A stretch of DNA of 14,699 bases. It comes from an uncultured Bacteroidales bacterium (GTDB taxonomy: Bacteria > Bacteroidota > Bacteroidia > Bacteroidales > UBA932). Of this stretch, positions 6,510-14,280 are shown one piece after another. The stretch lies in assembly GCA_946405485.1 (NCBI GenBank), contig CAMJHJ010000031.1:1-14699 (forward strand). Direction: 5' to 3'. The notes beneath the pieces were generated by a model. That model did no database searches. It was not told the origin of the DNA and saw only the letters and a program-made list of their open reading frames with translations. Position numbers and translations under genes: made by a program. How positions within the stretch are numbered: the stretch's first letter is position 1; each line of letters begins with the position of its first letter.

Positions 6510-7418
6510 CTACTGGTAGAGATCGACTGCCGCTTTATGCAGTTCCTTGATATCATTGGCCAGCGATTCGGGCTCCAGGACCTTGATGGCTGCGCCACGG
6601 GAGAGAAGGGGACTGAAGAAGTCAGCAGTTGGGCTGAGCGTCAGTTCAAAATCCGAATACTCCTCCGAGGTCGCGATCTCCTTCTGGCTGTGATGGAAGG
6701 GAAGGTCACGCATGTAATGGACCTCCCGGCCGAAGGCGCGGATCACCACCCTGGTCACGGGGACCTCGGGATCCCGGACGATGCCGTAGCAGTCCCGGAA
6801 CCATCCCGCCGGATCGAAATCCTTGTCGTATTCATACTTCTCGTCGGTCACCTCCAGGGAGATGATGCGGTCGAAGGCCAGCGTGAAGAGTCGGGCGTCC
6901 GGCTCCGGGTACTTCACGAGGGCATACCAACGCTTGTTGAACAGCTTCACGAAAAACGGATCCAGCTTCCTCGCGGTCTTCGCCTCGGCACCGTAGCGGC
7001 GGTAGTCGACCTTCACCCTCACGCCGCGCTTCATCGCATCGATGAACTTGTGCAGGTTGTCGCCGTCGGAGGGTATGGACTCCAGCAGGATCCGCTTCTG
7101 GACGGCCTTGCTTTCGGACAGGATGCTATTCACAGACAGGGTGGAGAGCATCCAGTTCTGGATCGTGTCCTCCTCCAGTACCTCCTCGTTGAAGATGTAG
7201 TACCGGAATCCGTCCTTCTTGTCACACTCGATGATGATGCCGAACATGTCGAGGATGGCGTCGCGGTGGCGGTTGAACGTGCTGCGGGCGATGGGGATCC
7301 CTTCGCTGAGGTCGGTCTCCAGCCAGCGCCGGTTGATCTCCTCGAGCGTCAGGCGGCCGAAACGGTGGATGGTGTTCACCAGCCAGATGTATTCCTGGAA
7401 AAGTGCGTAGGCTTTCAT
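6510..7418 (-). CDS. WYL-domain transcriptional regulator
   Basis: With the start at 7418 the product has 302 residues: an N-terminal winged helix-turn-helix (about 5-74, including ITLEEINRRW-like and ARSTFNRHRDAIL segments), a WYL domain (about 125-200, with KRWYAL at 162-167 and FTLAFDRI at 178-185), and a WCX-type C-terminal extension (about 219-299, with RAFGREVHYMRDLPFHHSQ). WYL regulators bind nucleic-acid ligands and control DNA-damage or phage-defence genes (PafBC, DriD, BrxR, CapW). I prefer 7418 because the -7 box at 7439-7446 would leave the alternative ATG at 7436 at or before the transcription start. A reading frame open further upstream runs through a terminator and is not real. 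It is the only recognisable transcription factor in the cluster and the best candidate for the shared operator. Confidence 0.9.
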   Translation of the reverse strand: MKAYALFQEYIWLVNTIHRFGRLTLEEINRRWLETDLSEGIPIARSTFNRHRDAILDMFGIIIECDKKDGFRYYIFNEEVLEEDTIQNWMLSTLSVNSILSESKAVQKRILLESIPSDGDNLHKFIDAMKRGVRVKVDYRRYGAEAKTARKLDPFFVKLFNKRWYALVKYPEPDARLFTLAFDRIISLEVTDEKYEYDKDFDPAGWFRDCYGIVRDPEVPVTRVVIRAFGREVHYMRDLPFHHSQKEIATSEEYSDFELTLSPTADFFSPLLSRGAAIKVLEPESLANDIKELHKAAVDLYQ

Positions 7419-7438
7419 AAGATGCGGGGTCTTCATCG

Positions 7439-7446
7439 CAAATATA
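7439..7446 (-). promoter_or_regulatory. -7 box of the WYL gene, lacking the shared operator
   Basis: TATATTTG lies 20 bases before the ATG at 7418. A TTTG at 7469-7472 is 22 bases further upstream and may serve as the -33 element, so this looks like an ordinary housekeeping-type promoter. The 19 bases at the operator position (7456-7474) do not match the dyad. Confidence 0.6.
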
Positions 7447-7479
7447 CTCATTTTAGGCTGATTGGACGCAAAGAGACAA

Positions 7480-7511
7480 GGAAAAGCCCCGGCCTTTGCG
7501 GGAACCGGGGC
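7480..7511 (-). terminator. intrinsic terminator of the PARG-like gene
   Basis: Arms GCCCCGG (7486-7492) and CCGGGGC (7505-7511) enclose a 12-base loop. On the minus strand the stem is followed by TTTTCC. It lies 25 bases after the stop codon of the PARG-like gene and separates it from the WYL gene. Confidence 0.8.
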
Positions 7512-7536
7512 GGGAAAGTGTTCTGTGTGACCGGGA

Positions 7537-8415
7537 TCAAAGCACACCGAACTCCCTCTGGAAGGGCTTCAGATTTCCTTCCGGATTGTGTCTCAGGCCG
7601 GTCCGGTAGCCGTCCAGGATGGCGAAGTCAATGAGCTTGAATGCATTCTTGAACTCGTCCTCCTCGATGACCTGGTGGAAGAGTTTCGCGATGTGCGTCG
7701 GCGGATTGGCGAAGGCGCCGCAGCCCATGGCCGACAGGACGAGGGAGTCGTGGAAGTTGGCCATGCCGATGCGAAGGATGGTCCTCATCTTGTCCAGGGT
7801 AATCTCCGTCTCCTCCGGGAGCATCAGGCCGTCGGCGCCGATGCGGGGGCCGCTGAGGGCCGCCACGGAAATCACCGCGATGTTGTAGGTGATGTCCTCC
7901 AGCAGAGAGCCTTCGGATTCAGGACCACGGAAAAAGGTGGCGATGCCGCTGTAGATGCCGCCGAAACGCTCGTCCATCGGGTACTGGTCTTCGCTGCTCA
8001 CCAGGCCGAGGTCGGGATACTGGCGGATCCGGGCATCGGAGAACTGATAGAGGGAAAGGATGAGGTTGCTCCGGCGGCAGAGGTTCTCCTCCTGCGCTCC
8101 GGAACCGTATTCCACCAGGCCGCCGGGAGTGTACAAGTCGGCCAGGTTCAGCATGGCCGGGTTGTAGCCGTCGTTGATGAGCTGCTTGGCGGCGAGGACG
8201 CAGTCCTTGTTCTCGACGCGGACCTCGGTCTCGACGGGTTCGATGGGGTCAATGAGCACGCGCACCGGCTCGCGGTACATCTTGGCGGCCGACATGACCT
8301 CTTCCACGGAGGGAAGATTTACCTTTTGACCCGAGTTGGAAATGTACCAGCCCTGACGGAGGAGTGCCAGGGTCGAGTTGAACAGTTCGATTCTGCTTGC
8401 GTGTTTGTCCTTCAT
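7537..8415 (-). CDS. microbial-type PARG (TIGR02452/DUF2263 macrodomain-like ADP-ribose hydrolase)
   Basis: The 292-residue protein carries LNLADLYTPGGLVEYGSGAQ at about 89-108, then EENLCRRS. This is the PARG signature of a Gly-rich loop followed by QEE (108-110), where Glu109/110 act in hydrolysis. A second block, LSAMGCGAFANPP at 228-239 with the following HIAKLF, matches the ADP-ribose-binding loop of macrodomain enzymes. Family members remove ADP-ribose from modified targets. Whether the target here is protein or nucleic acid cannot be read from the sequence, and no ADP-ribosyltransferase is present in the window. The ATG at 8415 follows the -7 box by 18 bases. It is a single-gene unit: the shared operator-promoter lies upstream and an intrinsic terminator downstream. 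Confidence 0.88.
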   Translation of the reverse strand: MKDKHASRIELFNSTLALLRQGWYISNSGQKVNLPSVEEVMSAAKMYREPVRVLIDPIEPVETEVRVENKDCVLAAKQLINDGYNPAMLNLADLYTPGGLVEYGSGAQEENLCRRSNLILSLYQFSDARIRQYPDLGLVSSEDQYPMDERFGGIYSGIATFFRGPESEGSLLEDITYNIAVISVAALSGPRIGADGLMLPEETEITLDKMRTILRIGMANFHDSLVLSAMGCGAFANPPTHIAKLFHQVIEEDEFKNAFKLIDFAILDGYRTGLRHNPEGNLKPFQREFGVL

Positions 8416-8433
8416 TGCGGTAGTGATTTGTCA

Positions 8434-8469
8434 CAAAGATAATCGAAGATTGAGTCAAATCATGGGACA
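8434..8469 (-). promoter_or_regulatory. PARG-like gene promoter with shared operator
   Basis: The -7 box TATCTTTG (8434-8441) is preceded, nine bases upstream, by the 19-bp dyad at 8451-8469: plus strand TGAGTCA, AATCA, TGGGACA. The distal arm is a perfect TGTCCCA on the transcribed strand and the proximal arm is TGACTCA. The site begins 11 bases after the stop of the preceding gene. Confidence 0.72.
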
Positions 8470-8480
8470 ATTCCCAAAAA

Positions 8481-9407
8481 TCACACGACCGGCGTGACGG
8501 GGATGATGGAAGACCGGCAGAACTCACGGTATCCCTCAGCGCCGCACATAACCGGAGCCGAAGAGGCGAAGGTGACGTCCGGACAGTCGTTCAGCGCCTG
8601 GAGGAGGGTCTTCCCGTCCATCTCGATCTCCCTCGACAGGAACACATATCCTTTGTCTCCGAAGAAATCCGACCTTCTTACCGGCTCACCGTACTTCCGG
8701 AAGATCCCGAGCACGTTCTCGAGGTTTCCGGAGAGGATGAACGAGCACTCTCGCCATACATCGATGACATGGGCGACCCCGTCCCGCCATTCCTCGCCCG
8801 GCTTCAGGGGCTCGATGCCGGTAAGCTTCCTGCTCCAGTAGCCGCCGTAAAGGATCTCCCTCAGACAACTGTTGTCCGGCAGCTTGGCCGTCCGGAAGCA
8901 CTTGTCCATCTGGAGGATGCCGCTTCCTACGGTGTCAAAGGTGAACTTCATCAGGATATGGCCGGAGCGGTACATGAAGAAGACTCCCCGGTGGTAGTAG
9001 GTGGCGTAGCGGCAGTCGAAGTCCGGCTTGTAGCCCTCCTTGAGCGCGTTGTATCGCCTGTAGTCGAGGAGAAGGTCTCCGACCGGGTCGGTCGGAATCC
9101 ATCCCGGCCACTGGCAGATGCGCCCGCGCAGCCACACGGCGATGTTCGACAGGTGACGGCAGACCTCCCGGCAATTGGGTTGCAGTTTGAGCGTCTCGAC
9201 CGGGAGAAGGGACGGCGTGATGGATTCCGTGCCGCAGGTGATGATGTCCTGGATCTGCATCGCATCGAATCCCAGGATCAGGTCGGCTACATCATCCGGA
9301 ATATCGCGTTCGATGACGATTTCCCGGAACCATTGCACCAGCACGGCCGGGGTTATTTCGTCCGAAGGAAGGAAGGGATTGGAAAGTGTTTGGCGTTTGT
9401 CCTCCAT
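8481..9407 (-). CDS. uncharacterised 308-residue protein of the shared regulon
   Basis: I do not recognise this family. The start is the ATG at 9407, 18 bases after a TATCTTTG box; the open frame extends upstream to 9653 only because it shadows the neighbouring gene. The protein is soluble, with no signal peptide or membrane segment. Visible features are an acidic, mostly helical N-terminal third and six Cys in its C-terminal two thirds, none in a clear zinc-binding pattern. An aromatic-rich middle segment (about 130-160, DCRYATYYHRGVFFMYRSGH) is probably beta-rich. No Walker, nuclease or HTH motif is evident. The shared operator and its position between the PARG-like gene and the McrBC operon suggest a role in damage response or defence. 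This is inference from context only. Confidence 0.75.
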   Translation of the reverse strand: MEDKRQTLSNPFLPSDEITPAVLVQWFREIVIERDIPDDVADLILGFDAMQIQDIITCGTESITPSLLPVETLKLQPNCREVCRHLSNIAVWLRGRICQWPGWIPTDPVGDLLLDYRRYNALKEGYKPDFDCRYATYYHRGVFFMYRSGHILMKFTFDTVGSGILQMDKCFRTAKLPDNSCLREILYGGYWSRKLTGIEPLKPGEEWRDGVAHVIDVWRECSFILSGNLENVLGIFRKYGEPVRRSDFFGDKGYVFLSREIEMDGKTLLQALNDCPDVTFASSAPVMCGAEGYREFCRSSIIPVTPVV

Positions 9408-9425
9408 ATCTCGGTGATCTGACGA

Positions 9426-9461
9426 CAAAGATAGAAGGGGAGTGTCCCATTTCGCGGGACA
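9426..9461 (-). promoter_or_regulatory. promoter of the 308-residue gene with near-perfect operator
   Basis: The -7 box TATCTTTG (9426-9433) is followed upstream by nine bases and the dyad TGTCCCA, TTTCG, CGGGACA (9443-9461). The operator ends one base from the stop codon of the preceding gene. The spacer stretch between box and dyad shares CTCCCCT with the mcrB promoter. Confidence 0.82.
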
Positions 9462-9462
9462 G

Positions 9463-9786
9463 CTAGCGGGAAGATTCAGGTTCCAGGTACAGGATCTCCT
9501 TGCCGTGCCTCGTGGCGTAGTCAATCTCCGAGCGGGTGCTCTCGCCGATGTAGCCGCCGACGTTGATGACGTAGATGGCGTCGGCCATGTCGATCTTGCG
9601 CTTGTGCATGTTGTCCAGCATCTCCTTTGTCCCTTCCGTCCAGACCTCTTCATCCCCGGAATGACCGAAGAGCCCGACGCTGATGACGATGTTGCCTTCG
9701 AGGGTGAGACGCTTCTGGGCCTCCAGGAACTCGTCCTTGAAGCGCGTGCTGCCGCAGAGGGTTATGACTTTGAACTTGCCGACCAT
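9463..9786 (-). CDS. nucleoside 2-deoxyribosyltransferase-like protein
   Basis: The 107-residue protein has the Rossmann-like start VITLCGSTRF (GSTRF at 12-16), then DMADAIYVIN at 66-75 and GESTRSEIDYA at 81-91. The latter contains a Glu (87) where the family nucleophile sits. It is shorter than classical nucleoside 2-deoxyribosyltransferases (about 150 residues) and closer to the DUF4406/YspA-like branch. It could cleave the N-glycosidic bond of a nucleotide or NAD-like molecule, or only bind one. The gene starts 13 bases after the mcrC stop, so it is probably the last gene of the McrBC operon. Confidence 0.8.
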   Translation of the reverse strand: MVGKFKVITLCGSTRFKDEFLEAQKRLTLEGNIVISVGLFGHSGDEEVWTEGTKEMLDNMHKRKIDMADAIYVINVGGYIGESTRSEIDYATRHGKEILYLEPESSR

Positions 9787-9799
9787 TGAAATGTTGTTA

Positions 9800-11077
9800 T
9801 TAGTCTCTGACAGGCAGGCTGATACCTATCTTGTGGAACCTCATATATCCATTGACCTTTGACATCTCCAGATTATCGAACACATCAGGGATGGTCGCAG
9901 GACATTCCTGATTGGCATAGACTATCAAGCAATCAATGAGACGGTCTTCGGGCAACTGTAGCTTCTTGTAGACGCCGGACATTCGAGCATAAGCGGAAAC
10001 CTGGCGTATATCATCAATATCTGGCTCTCCGTAATGATAGCGAGGCTTGTACTTCGCGTCGATGACCATAGGAGTCCCGTTTTGAGGGGCCAACAGATAA
10101 TCCAGTTCACGCCAACGCAGATGCATATGATAATGGACCTCCCCAGGAATCGGATACAGACGGCGGAGCTCCCGGTACACATATAGCTCGAAGAGCTTGC
10201 TCATGTCAATCCAATACGGGGGAGTGGAATCAATGTGCTTGGAACTCCTGTTGAATCCGTAGGCGGAGCGCTTCAAGATAAGGATTCCATACTCAAGGGC
10301 CTTGTAGTAGTCCCTGAAGATGGGATTGGCCTTGAAAGTGTCCACCTTGAAGAGATCGCAGTCGTCATCCACGCCCCTGAAATAAGGGTAAATGTGAGCG
10401 ATCGTCTTCTTGAGTGAGCTGACATCCAGACCGCCCCTGTAGGTAGAGAGGATATGACTGGATAGGGACAGCGCCTTCTTCAGGATCTTGTTCTCCTCGG
10501 AGTTGATTCCATATTCCTGATACTGGCAATAATGATCGACACGGTTGCCGCTGCTCAGGTTCTTGCAGACGTTCTTGCCCACCAGAATCTTACCCTTGAT
10601 CTTGGAGTTTAGATTGACAGAGACAAGGTAATAAGACTGCCGGAGCCCCTTCCGGACGGCTTTCTTGAGGGCCATAAGGAACTGCGCGACGATGAACGGA
10701 GAAAGCATGTCTTCCTTCTCCTCCAACGGTATCGGCTTGGCGTTGAAATCAATGGTAAGGAGGCCGTCCAGATGCTCTGTATTCTCGGGTTCCTTGAGCG
10801 CCTCGGTCAACATCCGGAGATAGTCTATGTAATCGTCTTCTCCTTCAACCTTAGGACGGACCTGAACCGCGACATCATCGGTAACCCAATCAACACCGAC
10901 GAAGTAGCTGGTCTTTACGGTATATCCCTCAATCCCTTTCTCAATGCTATAGCAGAAGGCATCCGAATCCTCCAGCCCTGGCATACGCCGGACATAGGTC
11001 TCGGAATGCTCAAGCAACGGGGTCCAGGATTCACCCAGATTCCGGTTGCACTGCTCTATGACATTGATGATCCGCAT
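9800..11077 (-). CDS. mcrC: McrC-family nuclease subunit of a type IV restriction system
   Basis: The 425-residue protein has an N-terminal beta-rich region with the McrC hallmark YFVGVDW and VQVRPKV (about 58-76). The C-terminal PD-(D/E)xK nuclease core carries KLFELYVYREL at 294-304, RELDYLL at 323-329 (Asp326) and MVIDAKYK at 337-344 (Asp340, Lys342), followed by RQVSAYA (358-364). It should be the nuclease that McrB's GTPase drives when modified DNA is bound. Its ATG overlaps the mcrB TGA by one base (TGATG at 11075-11079), so the two are translationally coupled. At 425 residues it exceeds E. coli McrC (about 350), with the extra length mainly in the N-terminal half. Codon use here is visibly richer in A/T at third positions than in umuC or the PARG-like gene, fitting acquisition of the operon by transfer. 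Confidence 0.9.
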   Translation of the reverse strand: MRIINVIEQCNRNLGESWTPLLEHSETYVRRMPGLEDSDAFCYSIEKGIEGYTVKTSYFVGVDWVTDDVAVQVRPKVEGEDDYIDYLRMLTEALKEPENTEHLDGLLTIDFNAKPIPLEEKEDMLSPFIVAQFLMALKKAVRKGLRQSYYLVSVNLNSKIKGKILVGKNVCKNLSSGNRVDHYCQYQEYGINSEENKILKKALSLSSHILSTYRGGLDVSSLKKTIAHIYPYFRGVDDDCDLFKVDTFKANPIFRDYYKALEYGILILKRSAYGFNRSSKHIDSTPPYWIDMSKLFELYVYRELRRLYPIPGEVHYHMHLRWRELDYLLAPQNGTPMVIDAKYKPRYHYGEPDIDDIRQVSAYARMSGVYKKLQLPEDRLIDCLIVYANQECPATIPDVFDNLEMSKVNGYMRFHKIGISLPVRD

Positions 11078-14000
11078 CAGGCGTTGATGGCAATCTCCTT
11101 CAGTTCCTCAATGACAGCGTTGACGGGAGTCTCATCCACGAACACGCCGTCCTCCAGATAATGCTCGAGAGTAGGGATTATCTCATAGAAGATGTTGTTC
11201 AGGAGACTGTCAGGATCGTTTTCATCTGTGATGAAGTAGCTGGGGCCAATCCAGAGGTCCACAGGCTTGAACTCCAGAGAGAAACAATCTGCCGGAACAA
11301 GACGGACTTTCACATCCTCAAGATACTCGTCGAGGTTAGAAATGAACAGCTTGGTCACTTTCTCGAACAGCTCCTTCTGGAATACCTTTCCGGGAGCCGG
11401 GTTGATATCGACAAGACCATAGGCCATCGTGATGAAACGGAAACGACGACGCATAGCGTAATCGAACTGGCTCAGGCTGCGGTCAGCCGTGTTCATCGTA
11501 CCGATGAGATACAAGTTGGAAGGAATGCTCAGATCCGTCTTGGAATAGGGAAGACGCACGCTCAAAGGCATTGCCCCATCTGATCGCTTGTCAGCCTCAA
11601 GAAGCGTGATAAGTTCGCCAAAGATCTTGGACACATTACCGCGATTGATTTCATCAATGACGATGACGTAAGGCTTCGTATTCTTCTCGGATGTGGCTGT
11701 GCCAGCGGCCGAATGCTTCTTAAGGAGATCGAGGACATTCTCGATAGAGATGTCGTTCAACCGGTATACCGTACTGAGCGTCATAGTCTTACCCATAAGG
11801 ACGGAGATATCCTCCTTAATTCCCTTGACCAACCAGCGAACCTTACGGACTCTTCTATACCATTTATACTCTTCTTTCCACTCGGGTTCACCTTCCACGA
11901 CACCAATCGCGTCGATTAGTTTATTGGAGTAGCAGGATAGGACGATGTCGCCCTCGGTCATCTTGTTATAGAAAGCATCCAGGACAATTCTACCACCATG
12001 CTCATAAGCCGACTGTTCCTCATAGTTCTCTCCGTATTCGTCCCATCCGATGCGAATATGCCCGTTCTGAAGGCAATCGGAACGGATCTCGTTGTCGTAA
12101 GTCCCACCTAAAGATACCTTCCAGATGACAGCTTCAGGATTGATATCGATGCTATTGTTTCGGATGATGGGCTTGGCAGCGTCCTTGCAGATGGACTTGA
12201 AGATGCCGTCCACGACATCGTAGTAGACGTTCTTGTTTTCGTCAACAAAAGGTTTCAGACCCTCGACGAAATCCTCGTAGTCCATAGACTGGTGGAACGT
12301 GGTGAACACCACCCGTTTCTCGCTCACAAGGCGGCTGAACGCCTCCATCACCTGGTGACGGTCGGAAAGGTCGATGGGCTCCTCACAAAGGCGTGCAACA
12401 ATCTCCGGAATCGCATAGGTCTTCCCGGTTCCGGGAGCTCCCTGTAGGATGATACATTTCTTGTCTTTGAGCGCTGTCGTGATCTCGTCGTAATAATTCG
12501 GCTCCATATCGTCGTCAATGTTATTGTCTTTACCAAATGCGTATGCTGCGGCGGAGAACTCCAGGAAGTCCTTCTCCTTGATCTCGCCTGATTCCATCTT
12601 CCCCCTTACCTGGTCCATCAGACCCTTGTAGAAGACGTAATTGATCTTGTCCTTGCCCGGGATGGGAGGGAAACCGTGGTTCTTCAGGTATGCCTCGTTC
12701 GTCGAATCGAAGGAAAGGAATTCCTTCGGAGCAATCCAGAAGAGCCCCATGGAGACATTCCGGTTGGCTCCCTTGACCTTCATCACCTCATCAAAGGATT
12801 CTGAAATGTCTTGGCCGTTCAATGCGGCATCGAACAGGTCCCAGAACGGCTCCGTATGCTCACCCTTATTCTTCCCGAAGATGAACATGACCCGCTGCGG
12901 ATGCAATGAAGGGAAACCGGTATAGTCGGTCGGAACATCAGCCTTGATTCCGAGCTTGTCCTTGAAATAGGTTGCGAACTGAGTACGTCTCTCGGTCTTA
13001 CCAACAGCCAAGGTTCCCAGAACTGTGAAGGGTGTGATATCGTTGATGTTCTCGCCATCTTCTTGATAAGCGTGGGTCAATTCATCGCCAATACTATAGA
13101 AGATGGAGAGCAACTCATCTCGTTTATCCCTGTAAGTCAACAATTTCTCAGAGAACTCCCGGACAAACGGGACCCAAGTAAACCTCGTGTCCGGAGCGAG
13201 CTGCTTATTCATATATTCCTGCATGAACCAGACGATGGTCTGAACGTTGAGCAGGGGACTCTGGACATACCCTTCAGTCTCTTTCTCGAAGAAGGACACA
13301 AGTTCAGGATGCTTCTCGTAATGTGTCAGGAGTTCCGCGAGGAGCTCATAGAAGTGACAGAGTTTTTTCCTGGGCGCCATCGGCGGAATCCGGAGATAGC
13401 CACAGAGGGATGTATATGCGTCGTTCTTGTAGAAGGTATAATGTTCAGGATCCGCACAGGCAAGGAAAGATCCGGCCATACGCTCATCGGATATCTGGTA
13501 CTTCCACCTGTTACCGGTAAGCTCGTCTGTCGCTTGCTTGAAGCTGTTATACCTTCCCTGAAGTCCAGCCAGATCACCCTTAAGCAGAGCAAAACAGTGA
13601 GCGATATCATCAGACTCGGATTGGAGCAGCATCTTGATGGCGGAACCATCGAACTGATTGTTGATCAGGTTCGTCCCAATGAGACGCTGAAGGATCTGGG
13701 CATCACTCTTGTCCTGGCAATCAGAAACGACATCCCATTTGTATATCTCATCGATGCCGATTTCCCTTGAAAGGCCGATAGGAATCACCTGCTTCGCGAA
13801 TTCCTCCAGAAGCGTCTCAATCAGATACTCATGGAGGGCGGAGCAGAGTTCCGGCCTGACCTTCAACTGGAAGCCGGATTTGCCACCGGACTTACCCAAC
13901 GTCAATACCGTGAGGAAATGGTTGCCTTCCTCTTCGTCATCGATGACTGCAAACCGGTTCAGATGCTTCTGAATGGAATGGCCGCAGTTGGTCATCACTG

Positions 14001-14214
14001 CGTTGATGCTGCGAGGTTCCACGCTGAACTTCTTGCCCAGCAACAGGCAGGAAGACGTATGGTCCTTCTCGGCATAGAAACGGAGCAACCACTTGCGGGC
14101 CTCGGGCCGGACAACGTCTTCATTGCGGAGAAGTGTCAACCACTCCTCGGATGAGATGTCAACGTCGGCCGTCCACCAGCCATCAGGGGTTTTGTATTGC
14201 TTTAGCTCTTGCAT
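11077..14214 (-). CDS. mcrB: large McrB-family GTPase with extra N-terminal domains and an EVE/PUA-like insert
   Basis: At 1045 residues it is more than twice E. coli McrB (459). The first 550 residues hold at least two regions: a helical/winged-helix-like part (1-240), and a later part (about 395-545) resembling the small domains of other McrB proteins (ITPFTVLGTLAVGKTERR, LFWIAPKEFL). The AAA+ GTPase has Walker A GAPGTGKT at 592-599, Walker B IVIDEINRG at 851-859 and the McrB signature MNTADRS at 907-913. About 695-815 interrupts the AAA+ core between the Walker motifs: it begins IWKVSLGGTY, contains HIRIGWDEYG and GDIVLSCYSN, and looks like an EVE/PUA-type modified-base reader. The ATG at 14214 is preceded by two candidate -7 boxes, the distal one with the shared operator. 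It heads the mcrB-mcrC-deoxyribosyltransferase-like operon. Confidence 0.9.
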   Translation of the reverse strand: MQELKQYKTPDGWWTADVDISSEEWLTLLRNEDVVRPEARKWLLRFYAEKDHTSSCLLLGKKFSVEPRSINAVMTNCGHSIQKHLNRFAVIDDEEEGNHFLTVLTLGKSGGKSGFQLKVRPELCSALHEYLIETLLEEFAKQVIPIGLSREIGIDEIYKWDVVSDCQDKSDAQILQRLIGTNLINNQFDGSAIKMLLQSESDDIAHCFALLKGDLAGLQGRYNSFKQATDELTGNRWKYQISDERMAGSFLACADPEHYTFYKNDAYTSLCGYLRIPPMAPRKKLCHFYELLAELLTHYEKHPELVSFFEKETEGYVQSPLLNVQTIVWFMQEYMNKQLAPDTRFTWVPFVREFSEKLLTYRDKRDELLSIFYSIGDELTHAYQEDGENINDITPFTVLGTLAVGKTERRTQFATYFKDKLGIKADVPTDYTGFPSLHPQRVMFIFGKNKGEHTEPFWDLFDAALNGQDISESFDEVMKVKGANRNVSMGLFWIAPKEFLSFDSTNEAYLKNHGFPPIPGKDKINYVFYKGLMDQVRGKMESGEIKEKDFLEFSAAAYAFGKDNNIDDDMEPNYYDEITTALKDKKCIILQGAPGTGKTYAIPEIVARLCEEPIDLSDRHQVMEAFSRLVSEKRVVFTTFHQSMDYEDFVEGLKPFVDENKNVYYDVVDGIFKSICKDAAKPIIRNNSIDINPEAVIWKVSLGGTYDNEIRSDCLQNGHIRIGWDEYGENYEEQSAYEHGGRIVLDAFYNKMTEGDIVLSCYSNKLIDAIGVVEGEPEWKEEYKWYRRVRKVRWLVKGIKEDISVLMGKTMTLSTVYRLNDISIENVLDLLKKHSAAGTATSEKNTKPYVIVIDEINRGNVSKIFGELITLLEADKRSDGAMPLSVRLPYSKTDLSIPSNLYLIGTMNTADRSLSQFDYAMRRRFRFITMAYGLVDINPAPGKVFQKELFEKVTKLFISNLDEYLEDVKVRLVPADCFSLEFKPVDLWIGPSYFITDENDPDSLLNNIFYEIIPTLEHYLEDGVFVDETPVNAVIEELKEIAINA

Positions 14215-14239
14215 TGGCTATCGGTGTTGACTAATCAAA

Positions 14240-14247
14240 CAAAGTTA
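14240..14247 (-). promoter_or_regulatory. possible second -7 box of mcrB
   Basis: TAACTTTG fits TAnnTTTG and lies 25 bases before the mcrB ATG. A TTG 23 bases upstream could be a weak -33 element. No shared operator accompanies it. It might give basal expression independent of the regulated promoter. Confidence 0.35.
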
Positions 14248-14280
14248 ATGATTTGAATGTCATATTCACTCAATGTGCTT

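Noticed and set aside
7419..7547. Longer starts for the WYL protein
   Set aside because: The far-upstream start runs through the terminator at 7480-7511. The ATG at 7436 would be at or before the expected transcription start given the -7 box at 7439-7446, though it cannot be fully excluded.
6051..7634. 527-codon open frame on the plus strand
   Set aside because: It lies antisense across the HIRAN and WYL genes, both with clear family motifs. Its composition is the usual antisense shadow of GC-rich coding DNA.
9408..9653. N-terminal extension of the 308-residue protein
   Set aside because: The extension is Ser/Thr/Arg low-complexity, overlaps the deoxyribosyltransferase-like gene in another frame and crosses the promoter at 9426-9461.
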